A stretch of 64,000 nucleotides of DNA from assembly GCA_031292485.1 (NCBI GenBank), contig JARLHA010000008.1, positions 124,001 through 188,000 of the forward strand. Reading direction: 5' to 3'. The position numbers and the translations under genes were made by a program. Numbering within the stretch: position 1 is the first letter of the stretch; the number at the start of each line of letters is the position of its first letter. Source of the stretch: Mucilaginibacter sp. (lineage in GTDB: Bacteria > Bacteroidota > Bacteroidia > Sphingobacteriales > Sphingobacteriaceae). A model generated the notes under the pieces. That model was not told the origin of the DNA. It did not search any database and saw only the letters and a list, made by a program, of their open reading frames with translations. This document shows positions 9,641 to 18,315 of the stretch, piece after piece.

Positions 9641-11146
9641 ATGAAAAAAACAGCATTTATTTTTGTACTCGTCTCGATGCTTTCGGCCTGTACAAAAGAT
9701 ATAACCAAACTAAATATCGACCCCAAAAACCCTGTTAATGTTCCATCCTACAGTTTATTTACTGAGGCTGAAAGGTCAATAACCAATACCGTTACATCGG
9801 CGAGCGTCAATTTAAATATTTTCCGTTTAATTGAGCAGCAATGGACCGAGACTACTTATTTAAATGAGACCAACTATCAGATAACTTACCGTAAACAACC
9901 GGATGCCATCTGGAGCGCTATTTATAGTGGCGCGCTTACCAATTTCGACAGGGCCAAAAAATTAATCCCAACGGATGTAAAGGATGCGGGAACTCAAAAA
10001 AACGAGATCGCCATTGCTGATATAATGGAGGTTTATAGTTATTATTATTTGGTTACTACCTTTGGTAACATCCCTTATTCGCAGGCTTTGGATATCAGTC
10101 AGCCTTTCCCCAAATATGACGATGCGGCCACTATTTACAGCGAACTGTTAACACGCCTTGATGGAGACATCGCGGCACTGAACCCTTCTGCAGGCAGCTA
10201 TGGCAATGCGGATATTATATATGGCGGGATACCTGCCAACTGGGCAAAATTTGCAAATACACTAAAGCTGAAAATGGGAATTACTATTGCCGACGTTGAC
10301 AATGTTAAGGCTAAAGCCGTTGTGGAAGCGGCTGTTAAAGCAGGCGTTTTTACCTCAAATGATGATAATGCATTATTCGCATATGTAACAACCCCACCCA
10401 ATACCAATCCTGTTTGGGTTGACCTTGTGCAAAGCCAAAGACATGATTTTGTTGGCACCAGTCAGTTTATTAATTTATTAAACCCCAACACAGCAACGCA
10501 GGATCCACGAACTCCTTATTTCTTTGCTGAAAACAAAAACAGTGTATACTTAGGGGCTGATAACGGCTCTGGTAGCGGTGGTATTGTTTATAGCAATTAC
10601 TCGCTGCCCTCCGGGCCCCTGTTAACACCCGGGCCACCCACATCATCCCAACCTAAATCAATTGGCAGTGTAACAAACCCTGATTTCCCCGGCTTGCTGT
10701 TGGATTACTCAGAAACTGAATTTAACCTTGCGGAGGCTGTTGAAAGAGGGTTTAATGTTGGCGGCACAATTGAATCTCATTATGATGCTGCTATAACTGC
10801 GTCAATAACTTATTGGGGCGGTACAACTGCGCAGGCAAGCGCTTATTTATTGCTTCCGAAAGTGGCATTTGCTACTGCCACAGGTACAACACCACTACAA
10901 AAAATTGCCTTGCAGGAATATTTGGCTTTGTATAACCGCGGCTGGGACGCATGGATCGTAAACCGGAGGCTTGATTATCCCGCGTTAGTTGCGCCACCCA
11001 ATGCATACAGTGCGTTCCCTGTTCGTTTTACCTATCCGATAAGCGAGCAGAACGTAAACGTGGTTAATTATAACCAGGCATCGGCTGCCATAGGCGGCGA
11101 TAAAGTTACAACGAAACTCTTTTTCGATACGAAGGGGGCTTATTAA
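9641..11146 (+). CDS. SusD/RagB family nutrient-binding lipoprotein
   Basis: A 501-residue surface lipoprotein with an SPII lipobox (MLSACTKD, Cys17). The sequence is helical and TPR-like in its N-terminal half (VYSYYYLVTTFGNIPYSQAL) and ends in the conserved LPL-like region, as expected of SusD-like proteins (the SusD-like_2 subgroup). It starts 10 bases after the SusC stop, so the two are one operon and form the lid-and-barrel uptake complex. A terminator follows at 11210-11243. Family is sure; substrate unknown. Confidence 0.93.
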   Translation: MKKTAFIFVLVSMLSACTKDITKLNIDPKNPVNVPSYSLFTEAERSITNTVTSASVNLNIFRLIEQQWTETTYLNETNYQITYRKQPDAIWSAIYSGALTNFDRAKKLIPTDVKDAGTQKNEIAIADIMEVYSYYYLVTTFGNIPYSQALDISQPFPKYDDAATIYSELLTRLDGDIAALNPSAGSYGNADIIYGGIPANWAKFANTLKLKMGITIADVDNVKAKAVVEAAVKAGVFTSNDDNALFAYVTTPPNTNPVWVDLVQSQRHDFVGTSQFINLLNPNTATQDPRTPYFFAENKNSVYLGADNGSGSGGIVYSNYSLPSGPLLTPGPPTSSQPKSIGSVTNPDFPGLLLDYSETEFNLAEAVERGFNVGGTIESHYDAAITASITYWGGTTAQASAYLLLPKVAFATATGTTPLQKIALQEYLALYNRGWDAWIVNRRLDYPALVAPPNAYSAFPVRFTYPISEQNVNVVNYNQASAAIGGDKVTTKLFFDTKGAY

Positions 11147-11209
11147 CTGTAAGTGTTTCTTATGTAATTAAATACGAATTGGTATAGTTGTAATAGTAGA
11201 TTTAAATTA

Positions 11210-11243
11210 AAGGCGCCCCTGTTAATTCAGAGGCGCCTTTTTA
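11210..11243 (+). terminator. Terminator after the SusC/SusD operon
   Basis: AAGGCGCC..CTG pairs with CAG..GGCGCCTT around TTAATT, followed by TTTTT. It lies between convergent genes and could serve both directions. Confidence 0.75.
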
Positions 11244-11280
11244 TATGTATAACAAAGCGTTAAGCTTATTGCGTCGCCGG

Positions 11281-12900
11281 TTAATTGTTTTGCTTTACCG
11301 GTTTGTCCTGTTGCTTTGGTTTGTTTTCTGCTGGTTTGGCCGGTTTAGCCTGTTGTATAACAGGCTTCGGTGGATTAACAGGCTGATTAACCGGTCGCGG
11401 TGGATTTGCAGGCAATCCGGCCGGTTTTCCGGGGTTGTTTCCCTGCCCATTTGGATTGCCGGGTTGTCCGGCGGGCCTGCCGGGGTTATTACCCTGCCCG
11501 TTTGGATTGCCGGGTTGTCCGGCGGGCCTGCCTGGATTATTACCCTGTCCGTTTGGATTTGCAGGTTGTCCGGTAGGCCTGGCTGGGTTGTTTCCCTGCC
11601 CGTTTGGAATGCCGGGTTGTCCGGTGGGCCTGCCAGGGTTATTTCCTTGCGGCTGACCTGGTTTGCCCCCAATTCCTGGATTTCCTCCTTTGTTAAAGTT
11701 ATTATTTTGCGGATGGAAAATGATGACTTTCGGCGAAGCTAAATTTGCGGGCTTACCGCCCTGATTTCCTTTTGCGAACTGTTGGGGATTTACCCTTGCG
11801 GCTAGTTGGTTACCGTTTTGCGCCGGAGTGGGATTTAAATGACGTTCATGTGTTGCAACAATCTCTGCAGATGTTGGCCTGGCAGTAACGCCCCCGCGGC
11901 CTCCATTAAAACTGCTGCGATTGTTTACCGTAACATTATTGATGACCGTAGTGTTAACGTAAGTGTTATGAACTACGTTGGTATTTACGCGGACAACTGC
12001 TCTATTGTAGTTAAAATGTCCCCCGCGCCATTCGCCGCCGTCGTAGCCATGCCCGCCGTAGCCATAACCATAATTTATACCACCATAAAAACCAATATGG
12101 TCGCCCCAATAACCAATATGGAATATATAACGGTCGCCTTCATAACCCCAATATGGCGGCGTCCATAAAACGCCGGTAGTTGGCGGCGCTACCCATGCAC
12201 CCGGAACCCAGTAATAATCTCCCCGTTCCTGGCTAAAGGCCCAATAACCGGGTTGCCACAGGTAACCATCGCTTGGGCATTCGGGTTGTTCATATTCAGG
12301 CATTGCCGGTGGCGGGGTATCCGTAGCAACATCGGCATCAACCGGCTGATTCAAATCAACGGAAGCATCTGCACCAACCTGTCCGTTTTGATCAGAAGGC
12401 TGCTGGTTTGCAAGTTCTTCGTTAAACTTTGCCGCATAAGTAGCAACCCTTCTCAGGTTAAATACGTTATTAGGCATTATCCTTTCCAGCAGCCATGATT
12501 GATTGGCCGGATCATAAAAATATAAGGTATTGTCATCCACATGGTACACAAAAGTATAGATGTTTACATTTTGGGCGGGGTCCTGCGCCCAGTGATCGAG
12601 CACGATTTGATATCCGTTAACGTTTGTTTCTACGCCCATCTGGGTGATGGTAAAAACCCTGTTGTTATATTCGGGCGAGACGTTTGATATAACCATTCTA
12701 GCCCGGTAAGTAGTTCTGACAAGATCGATAAGTGCGTTTTTAAATAAAATTGCCGCATCAGTATTAACCGGCGTTTCCTGGCCGGATTGAAGGTCGATAA
12801 CATAAATCTGAGACCTCGGATGGATGTCCACAACAGGGTTTTGCGCGTAACTTATGCTGCAAAAAGCAAACATAAACAGAGCGGGAAAAAATGATTTCAT
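11281..12900 (-). CDS. Secreted YXWGXW-repeat protein with Pro/Gly/Asn-rich C-terminal repeats
   Basis: A 539-residue exported protein (signal peptide MKSFFPALFMFAFCSISYAQ). Residues about 25-160 look like a small globular domain. Residues about 205-275 carry the aromatic YXWGXW-type repeats (LWQPGYWAF, YYWVPGAWV, LWTPPYWGY, HIGYWGDHIGFYGG) seen in many envelope proteins. A Gly/Tyr-rich stretch follows, then four 17-residue repeats (residues 421-488, core NPGRPAGQPGNPNGQGN) and a Lys/Pro-rich tail. The composition suggests an extended, wall- or matrix-associated protein. Function is not known. A -7-like element TATCTTTG lies at complement 13008-13015. Confidence 0.8.
   Translation of the reverse strand: MKSFFPALFMFAFCSISYAQNPVVDIHPRSQIYVIDLQSGQETPVNTDAAILFKNALIDLVRTTYRARMVISNVSPEYNNRVFTITQMGVETNVNGYQIVLDHWAQDPAQNVNIYTFVYHVDDNTLYFYDPANQSWLLERIMPNNVFNLRRVATYAAKFNEELANQQPSDQNGQVGADASVDLNQPVDADVATDTPPPAMPEYEQPECPSDGYLWQPGYWAFSQERGDYYWVPGAWVAPPTTGVLWTPPYWGYEGDRYIFHIGYWGDHIGFYGGINYGYGYGGHGYDGGEWRGGHFNYNRAVVRVNTNVVHNTYVNTTVINNVTVNNRSSFNGGRGGVTARPTSAEIVATHERHLNPTPAQNGNQLAARVNPQQFAKGNQGGKPANLASPKVIIFHPQNNNFNKGGNPGIGGKPGQPQGNNPGRPTGQPGIPNGQGNNPARPTGQPANPNGQGNNPGRPAGQPGNPNGQGNNPGRPAGQPGNPNGQGNNPGKPAGLPANPPRPVNQPVNPPKPVIQQAKPAKPAENKPKQQDKPVKQNN
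11437..11640 (-). repeat. Four tandem 51-bp coding repeats
   Basis: The Pro/Gly/Asn-rich tail of the YXWGXW protein is encoded by four 51-base units (17 residues each) that are nearly identical at DNA level, especially units 3 and 4, with a fifth decayed unit after them. Near identity suggests recent slippage or recombination and probable copy-number variation between strains. Confidence 0.85.
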
Positions 12901-13112
12901 AAAGTTAAAGATTAAAATAATTGTGAAACTGCAAAACGGGTTATTTAAACCAGGAATTTATAGTAAAAAAGCGGGGTATTATAAAAGTAATTATTTCGGT
13001 ATATAATCAAAGATAAAAAGTATTTTATTTTTGAAACGTGATATAAATCATAAAAATATATGTCAGTTGCTTTTTTAATATCACCTGATTACCCATTGGT
13101 TTTGAATTGTTT

Positions 13113-13145
13113 TTTGCTTCGCTTTCCTATAATATGATAAATTTG
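13113..13145 (+). promoter_or_regulatory. Bacteroidota-type promoter for the gntP-remnant/glycerate kinase unit
   Basis: TTTG (13113-13116), 21 bases, then TAAATTTG (13138-13145), matching -33 TTTG / -7 TAnnTTTG. The truncated permease ATG is 45 bases downstream. Pattern match only. Confidence 0.5.
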
Positions 13146-13189
13146 ATTTTTAATATAATTTTCTATTAATCAATTTAATAACACGGCCG

Positions 13190-13516
13190 ATGACCGCATC
13201 TTTTTTATACCTTTTTATATGCCTTATTGCCGGTATCGCCTTAATTGTTCTGCTTACTACCAAATACAAAGTGCCCCCTTTTTTCGCATTGATCTTATCC
13301 GCAGTTCTTGTGGGTTTGAGTGTGCAAATGCCTATTGGTTTAATGATAAATACAATTAAAGCCGGGTTTGGCAATATCCTTAAATTACTGGGCCTTGTAA
13401 TTGTTTTAGGGACAACTTTAGGGGTGATGCTTGAGTATACCGGGAGTATTAATGGGACTTACTTCAATTACTATAGTTTATCTCCTTTCAAAATTTATCT
13501 GATATGCACATTTTGA
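13190..13516 (+). pseudogene. Truncated GntP-family gluconate/glycerate:H+ permease
   Basis: The first ~87 residues (start MTASFLYLFICLIAGIALI, then TKYKVPPFFALILSA and VIVLGTTLGVMLEYTGS) are a good N-terminus of a GntP-family transporter, whose members are normally about 430-450 residues with 12-14 membrane segments. After GSI near base 13450 the match stops and a 21-residue unrelated tail ends at 13516, overlapping the first codons of the glycerate kinase. About 1 kb of permease has been lost by deletion. The short product (two to three membrane helices) is unlikely to transport, but its translation may still couple to the kinase through the overlap. Confidence 0.8.
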
Positions 13517-14643
13517 TCGCCCCGAATGCCTTTAAGAACAGTCTTTCTGCTGAAGATGCCGCGGCAGCTATCAGAAAAGGCCTGCAATCAAGCAAGCTTA
13601 GCTGTACGGTCACCTGTTTCCCTATTGCCGATGGTGGCGATGGCACGGGATCGCTGATCATAAAACAATGCAAAGGCAAGATCATTAAAAAAGAAGTACA
13701 TGATCCATTGGGCAAAAAGATCATGTCACAGTTCGGTCTGATCGATAAAGGGAAAACAGCCGTTATTGAAATGGCAGATGCCTCAGGATTAAGGCTGTTA
13801 CATAAAGAAGGGCTAAACCCTTTGGTTGCTTCGTCATACGGAACAGGCGAACTGATCAGGTTTGCATTGGATGAAGGTGTGGATAAGATCATTATTGCAA
13901 TGGGCGGCTCAGCCACGGTTGATGGCGGATGTGGCATTTTGGGGGCACTTGGCACCAGTTTTTTTGATGAAGCCGGCGAATTTTTGGACCCTGTGCCGCA
14001 AAGTCTGGCAAACCTTGCAAGGGTCGACCCGTCACAACTTGACCAACGGATATTCAAATGTGAAGTAGTGGTTTTGTGCGATGTAAATACCAAACTGCTG
14101 GGTCCCCGGGGTTCAGCCGCTATTTTCGGTCCGCAAAAAGGTGCAGGTACGAAAGAGGTGATCAAGCTCGAAAAATTCTTAAACAATCTTGATGAGATTA
14201 CCTATAAACAGACCGGAAAAAGAATAGCTGCAATGGAATATGGCGGCACTGCCGGGGGCGCAGCTGCAGGATTGAGTGCTTTTTTAAATGCAAAGCTGGT
14301 TAACGGTATAGCGTACTTTTTACAGATAACCGGTTTTGAAGCCGAACTGCAAAAATGTAATGTTTTGATAACCGGTGAAGGAAGTATTGACGCACAAACG
14401 TTGCAAGGCAAAGGCCCTTTTGGTGTTGCCATACAGGCCAAGCTAAATCATATACCCGTAATAGGTTTAGCAGGCCTGGTGCCGGTGGAGGAAAACGCAG
14501 CGTTGAACAAATATTTCGATATACTAATGGCTATTGGTAACGGGGAAACAGACCTTCGGGAAGCTTTAAAGCATACTGCGGACAACCTGGTCCGGACATC
14601 AAGGATTATTGGAGACCTGCTTGTGTTGAACAAGCAGGTGTGA
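13504..14643 (+). CDS. Glycerate kinase (GarK family)
   Basis: A 379-residue cytoplasmic enzyme phosphorylating glycerate with ATP, feeding glycerate from glyoxylate or sugar-acid breakdown into glycolysis. It starts MHILIAPNAFKNSLSAEDAA and has the family motifs PIADGGDGTGSL, GSATVDGGCGILGALG, GGTAGGAAAGLSAF and LITGEGSIDAQTLQGKGP, all intact and at normal family length. It overlaps the end of the truncated GntP permease by 13 bases, which is the usual permease-kinase pairing in a broken form. Whether it makes 2- or 3-phosphoglycerate cannot be told from the sequence. Confidence 0.93.
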   Translation: MHILIAPNAFKNSLSAEDAAAAIRKGLQSSKLSCTVTCFPIADGGDGTGSLIIKQCKGKIIKKEVHDPLGKKIMSQFGLIDKGKTAVIEMADASGLRLLHKEGLNPLVASSYGTGELIRFALDEGVDKIIIAMGGSATVDGGCGILGALGTSFFDEAGEFLDPVPQSLANLARVDPSQLDQRIFKCEVVVLCDVNTKLLGPRGSAAIFGPQKGAGTKEVIKLEKFLNNLDEITYKQTGKRIAAMEYGGTAGGAAAGLSAFLNAKLVNGIAYFLQITGFEAELQKCNVLITGEGSIDAQTLQGKGPFGVAIQAKLNHIPVIGLAGLVPVEENAALNKYFDILMAIGNGETDLREALKHTADNLVRTSRIIGDLLVLNKQV

Positions 14644-14721
14644 TAGATAAGGTAAACCTGGTTTTTTATTTGTGCTAATCGCTGGCCGGCGCCGTTAGCT
14701 GTTTAACAGTTGCCGCGGCTG

Positions 14722-15441
14722 TTAATAAAAATATGCGTTGGTTATCAGGTCCGCAGCCAATTTATCCCCATTATTTGTGGTAGTGGCCAGTCCGTGAAAC
14801 AAAATAGTGTATACAAAACCATTACTAATGGCAACGTTGGGCAAGGTGGCTAAAATTGTATTTGTGCCGGTCTGCATAATCTGAAAAGTATAATTTGTTT
14901 GCCCGCTGACAGGTAAAAATGACGAATATCCTTTAAAGGCCTTGTTTGAAACTAAAACCGGACCTCCCTGTACTTTCAAGTCCACAGCGGGGGCGTCAGG
15001 GCTGAGATTTACCAGGCGAATGCTTGCCTTGCCGGACGCGGGTCTGTTAAGTGTGTCGTTAAGCAAAACTATTTCGGGGTGAGCGCTTGTATTGGCCAGG
15101 AAAAGTGAATATGCATTATTTGCGACAAGCGTAACAGTAGCTGTCGCAATTGTATTTAAGGAATTTGTAAAAACCAGGTTCACCGTTCTTTGCCCCGCAT
15201 ATGCCCTGAAATAATCAATATCATCACCATAATAAATCGGATTTTGATTGACCTGGTTGCTGTTAAAATCAAGATTCATTGCGGGCTCATCAGGCGAGGC
15301 CTGGTAAAAAGTTACCAGGCCTGTCGGCGGTGCTACATAATTAGAGGTGTCTTTAAGGCAAGAACTCAGTAAAAAGGAAAATAAACCCAACGCGATTATT
15401 CCCAACTTTATTTTTTTTAGATTTTTTAAAAGCCTTTTCAT
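14722..15441 (-). CDS. DUF4397 domain lipoprotein
   Basis: A 239-residue lipoprotein with an SPII site (FLLSSCLKD). Two DUF4397 modules, beta-sandwich units with the signature of short hydrophobic strands, cover residues about 38-140 and 145-235; the second has the diagnostic IRLVNLSPDAPAVDLKVQGG. The family is common on the surface of Bacteroidota and is usually thought to be structural or adhesive, with no known reaction. It is convergent with the glycerate kinase gene and has no operon partner. Confidence 0.85.
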   Translation of the reverse strand: MKRLLKNLKKIKLGIIALGLFSFLLSSCLKDTSNYVAPPTGLVTFYQASPDEPAMNLDFNSNQVNQNPIYYGDDIDYFRAYAGQRTVNLVFTNSLNTIATATVTLVANNAYSLFLANTSAHPEIVLLNDTLNRPASGKASIRLVNLSPDAPAVDLKVQGGPVLVSNKAFKGYSSFLPVSGQTNYTFQIMQTGTNTILATLPNVAISNGFVYTILFHGLATTTNNGDKLAADLITNAYFY

Positions 15442-15690
15442 AATACAGAGATTTTTGAAATTATTACACTGAGATAACGAGCTCCATCCTTAATTCGCTA
15501 CAAAAGGCTATAAAAATTTACACTTTTAATGAAAATGATACCCGGGGGCGGAGTTAAAGACTGCGGGCGGAGTTGATTTAAAAATTGCGTAAAACTACGT
15601 GGGTGAGTGCCGTAAAAACCCCTTGTACCCTGAGCTATATTTTATCTAGATTTATACTGACATTTACTAAACACACAAAATATTAACGTT

Positions 15691-16467
15691 ATGGAAGCTC
15701 AAAAAACAGATCATTCCAATATGAAACTTGGAAAGTCACCGGCAGTTCATGATCCCCGGACGCTGCTGATGGCTAATTATTTAACCCCTGCGGCTTTGCC
15801 ACCTACGCCTGCGACTTATATGTATGCAAAAAATATACCTGTAACGGGATGGGGGATGATGGACAATGATAAAATTGGTGATTGTACCTGTGCCGCCGCC
15901 GGGCATTTAATAATGGAGTGGACAGACGATAATAATGCTTTGTATACCCCCTCAGACCAGCAAATTATCAGTGCATATTCAGCGATAACCGGGTATGATC
16001 CGGCTACAGGTAAAAACGATAATGGGGCCGTTGAAACAAATGTATTAAATTACTGGAGGCAAACCGGGATCGCTGGTCACCAAATATTGGCGTACGCGGC
16101 CCTGGAGCCCAAAAATGAAGCACATATCAAATTGGGTACTTTTTTATTTGGGGGTTGTTATATCGGGTTATCCTTGCCCTTAACTGCGCAAACGCAAAAA
16201 GTTTGGTCGGTACCGCCGGGCGGTGCGACAGGGAAAGGAGCACCAGGATCGTGGGGCGGCCATGCTGTTTGTGTGGTAGGGTATGATAGCCATGGATTAG
16301 TCATTATTACCTGGGGTGCCACCAAGAAAATGACCTGGTCTTTTTGGAACGCCTATTGTGATGAAGCCTACGCTATTATAGCCACCGACTTTGCAGGTAC
16401 AAAAACTGCCCCAAGCGGGTTCGACCTTGCCGCATTGCAGGCTGATCTGAAATTGATTGTGGCGTGA
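15691..16467 (+). CDS. Papain-like (C1-type) cysteine peptidase-fold protein, no signal peptide
   Basis: A 258-residue protein. Residues 58-72 (DNDKIGDCTCAAAGH) resemble the DQGxLGSCTANA active-site loop of bacterial C1-like peptidases, giving Cys65 as nucleophile. Residues 188-198 (WGGHAVCVVGYD) supply the catalytic His191, and ITWGA (206-210) matches the Trp-Gly after the third catalytic residue, although the usual Asn/Ser before Trp is replaced by Ile-Thr. A peptidase or peptidase-derived fold is well supported; activity is not certain. There is no signal peptide, so it acts in the cytoplasm or leaves by another route. It is a single-gene unit followed by the 9-bp repeat array. Confidence 0.65.
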   Translation: MEAQKTDHSNMKLGKSPAVHDPRTLLMANYLTPAALPPTPATYMYAKNIPVTGWGMMDNDKIGDCTCAAAGHLIMEWTDDNNALYTPSDQQIISAYSAITGYDPATGKNDNGAVETNVLNYWRQTGIAGHQILAYAALEPKNEAHIKLGTFLFGGCYIGLSLPLTAQTQKVWSVPPGGATGKGAPGSWGGHAVCVVGYDSHGLVIITWGATKKMTWSFWNAYCDEAYAIIATDFAGTKTAPSGFDLAALQADLKLIVA

Positions 16468-16517
16468 GATAGTTGAAATAAGTTGTAAGAGTTGTAATAA
16501 GTTGGAAAGTCTATAAA

Positions 16518-16588
16518 TTACAACCCTTACAACCCTTACAACCCTTACAACCCTTACAACCCTTACAACCCTTACAACCCTTACAACC
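16518..16588. repeat. Eight-copy 9-bp tandem repeat (TTACAACCC)
   Basis: TTACAACCC repeats with a strict 9-base period from 16518; seven full copies and a partial eighth. Just upstream (about 16480-16505) AGTTGTAAGAGTTGTAATAA is an imperfect inverse complement of the unit, so the transcript could fold back into a long stem between the papain-like gene and the sugar transporter. Confidence 0.95.
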
Positions 16589-16616
16589 TTTTTTACCAAC
16601 TAATCATAACAAAGTT

Positions 16617-16624
16617 TATATTTG
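16617..16624 (+). promoter_or_regulatory. -7 element of the sugar symporter promoter
   Basis: TATATTTG matches TAnnTTTG and lies 28 bases before the symporter ATG. No good -33 TTG is visible because the tandem repeat array occupies that region. Confidence 0.45.
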
Positions 16625-16652
16625 AAGAACCTTCAATTATTTAACCTTTATT

Positions 16653-17993
16653 ATGATTCAGAGAAAAGTTATCCTGTGGTCCGTCATCGTCGCTATAGGC
16701 GGCTTTATTTTCGGTTTTGATACCGTTGTTATATCCGGCGCTGAACAGGCTATCCAGGCTTACTGGAAACTTGGAGCATTGGCACACGGGCTTACCACTT
16801 CAATTGCCATTGTTGGTACAGTTTGTGGCGCTTTTTTCGGCCGGATACCTGCAGATGCCCTTGGGCGTAAAAAATCGCTGGTAATCATTGCACTTATATT
16901 TTTATTTTCCGCACTATTTTCTTCCTTCGCTACCAACTGGTACCTATTCATGATTTTTCGCTTTATCGGCGGAATAGGAGTGGGTGCTTCGTCCATTATA
17001 GCACCCATCTATATATCTGAAATTTCGCCGGCAGCTGCCAGGGGCAGGTTGGTGGTTTTGTTCCAGTTTAATATCGTGTTCGGTATTGTTATTGCTTTAC
17101 TTTCAAACCTGGTAATCGTTCGGATACTTGGACCTTCGCACAATGATGCATGGCGTTATATGCTTGGCGTAATGGCTGTTCCTTCACTTATATTTTTGCT
17201 CTTGCTGAAATTAGTTCCTGAGAGCCCGCGCTGGTTACTTTTGCAGGGCCGTTATGATGAAGCAAAAGATATATTTAAAATTATTAATCCGTCTGGTTTT
17301 GAATTGGAATTGGAATCAATTGTAAAAAGTAATAAGGAGGATGCTGAAGAGCCGGGCGGTAAAGAACTATTTAGCGGCAGGTACAAGGTACCCGCAAGAC
17401 TTGCTGTACTGATTGCCTTTTTTAACCAGGTTTCGGGGATTAACGCTATACTTTATTATGCGCCCCGGATATTCGAAATGACCGGCCTCGGTAAAAATGC
17501 CTCCCTTGCTTCTTCGCTGGGATTAGGTATTGTTAACTTCACCTTTACCATGATCGCCATCCGGTTTATTGACAGCGTAGGTCGCAGAAAACTGATGTTT
17601 ATCGGGTCGATCGGTCTCATCCTCACATTAGGGCTGGTAAGCTTTTCTTTTTTTACACAAAATTTCAGCGGCTATTATATCATTATATATCTATCGCTGT
17701 TTATCGCATTTTTCTCGTTTTCACAGGGAGCGGTTATCTGGGTGTTTATTTCCGAGATCTTCCCCAACCAGGTGCGGGCAAAGGGGCAAACGCTCGGCAG
17801 CTTTACCCATTGGTTTATGGCGGCGTTAATCACTTTTATTTTCCCCTATTTTACCGAAAAACTTGGCGGCGGAAACACTTTTTTGTTTTTTACCATCATG
17901 ATGGTGTTCCAGTTGCTGTTTGTCTGGAAAATGATGCCGGAAACCAAAGGCAAATCATTGGAAGATATAGAGCATACTTTAATAGGGCATTAA
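16653..17993 (+). CDS. MFS sugar porter (sugar:H+ symporter, XylE/GLUT-like)
   Basis: A 446-residue inner-membrane transporter with 12 hydrophobic segments. It has all major sugar-porter signatures: GRIPADALGRKKSL after TM2, RFIGGIGVGASSIIAPIYISE in TM4, PESPRWLL before the central loop, QVSGINAILYYAPRIFE in TM7, DSVGRRKLMFIG after TM8, and PETKGKSLEDIE at the end. The substrate is probably a monosaccharide such as xylose, glucose or arabinose; the exact sugar is not readable. It is monocistronic, with a strong terminator at 18020-18050. Confidence 0.93.
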   Translation: MIQRKVILWSVIVAIGGFIFGFDTVVISGAEQAIQAYWKLGALAHGLTTSIAIVGTVCGAFFGRIPADALGRKKSLVIIALIFLFSALFSSFATNWYLFMIFRFIGGIGVGASSIIAPIYISEISPAAARGRLVVLFQFNIVFGIVIALLSNLVIVRILGPSHNDAWRYMLGVMAVPSLIFLLLLKLVPESPRWLLLQGRYDEAKDIFKIINPSGFELELESIVKSNKEDAEEPGGKELFSGRYKVPARLAVLIAFFNQVSGINAILYYAPRIFEMTGLGKNASLASSLGLGIVNFTFTMIAIRFIDSVGRRKLMFIGSIGLILTLGLVSFSFFTQNFSGYYIIIYLSLFIAFFSFSQGAVIWVFISEIFPNQVRAKGQTLGSFTHWFMAALITFIFPYFTEKLGGGNTFLFFTIMMVFQLLFVWKMMPETKGKSLEDIEHTLIGH

Positions 17994-18019
17994 CGGACTA
18001 AATTCCACTTCGATAACAT

Positions 18020-18050
18020 AAAAGCCACGGGAAAACGCCCCGTGGCTTTT
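18020..18050 (+). terminator. Terminator after the sugar symporter
   Basis: A perfect 12-bp stem AAAAGCCACGGG / CCCGTGGCTTTT with a short loop, followed by GTCTTTT. Confidence 0.85.
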
Positions 18051-18315
18051 GTCTTTTGGCTCCGTTTACCGTTGCTTCTATTCATTTTGCCGGGAATTTA
18101 GCATGGCCCCCGCATATAGTCATTAAACCGCTAAAAAATCATTTTTAACCTTTAAGTTTTAGTTAAATTTGATGCAAAAAACGTTCAATAAAACTACATT
18201 AACTATCTGATTGTTAAATGTTTATTATTAAAGTATTAAGCCTTTAAACTAACTTCAAAAATTCAGAATTAATCCAGAATTGACCGGGTTTTTTGATCTA
18301 AATCAACGAATCGCA

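Noticed and set aside
11245..11742. Plus-strand frame of 165 codons rich in Leu/Arg/Trp/Gly
   Set aside because: Antisense shadow of the Pro/Gly/Asn repeat region of the YXWGXW protein; its periodicity is that of the 51-bp repeats.
16518..16588. Possible CRISPR-like repeat array
   Set aside because: Units are 9 bases with no spacers and no cas genes nearby; a plain tandem repeat.
18280..18315. Upstream TTG start of the TonB-dependent receptor
   Set aside because: It would place polar residues before the signal peptide; ATG 18316 gives a normal one.
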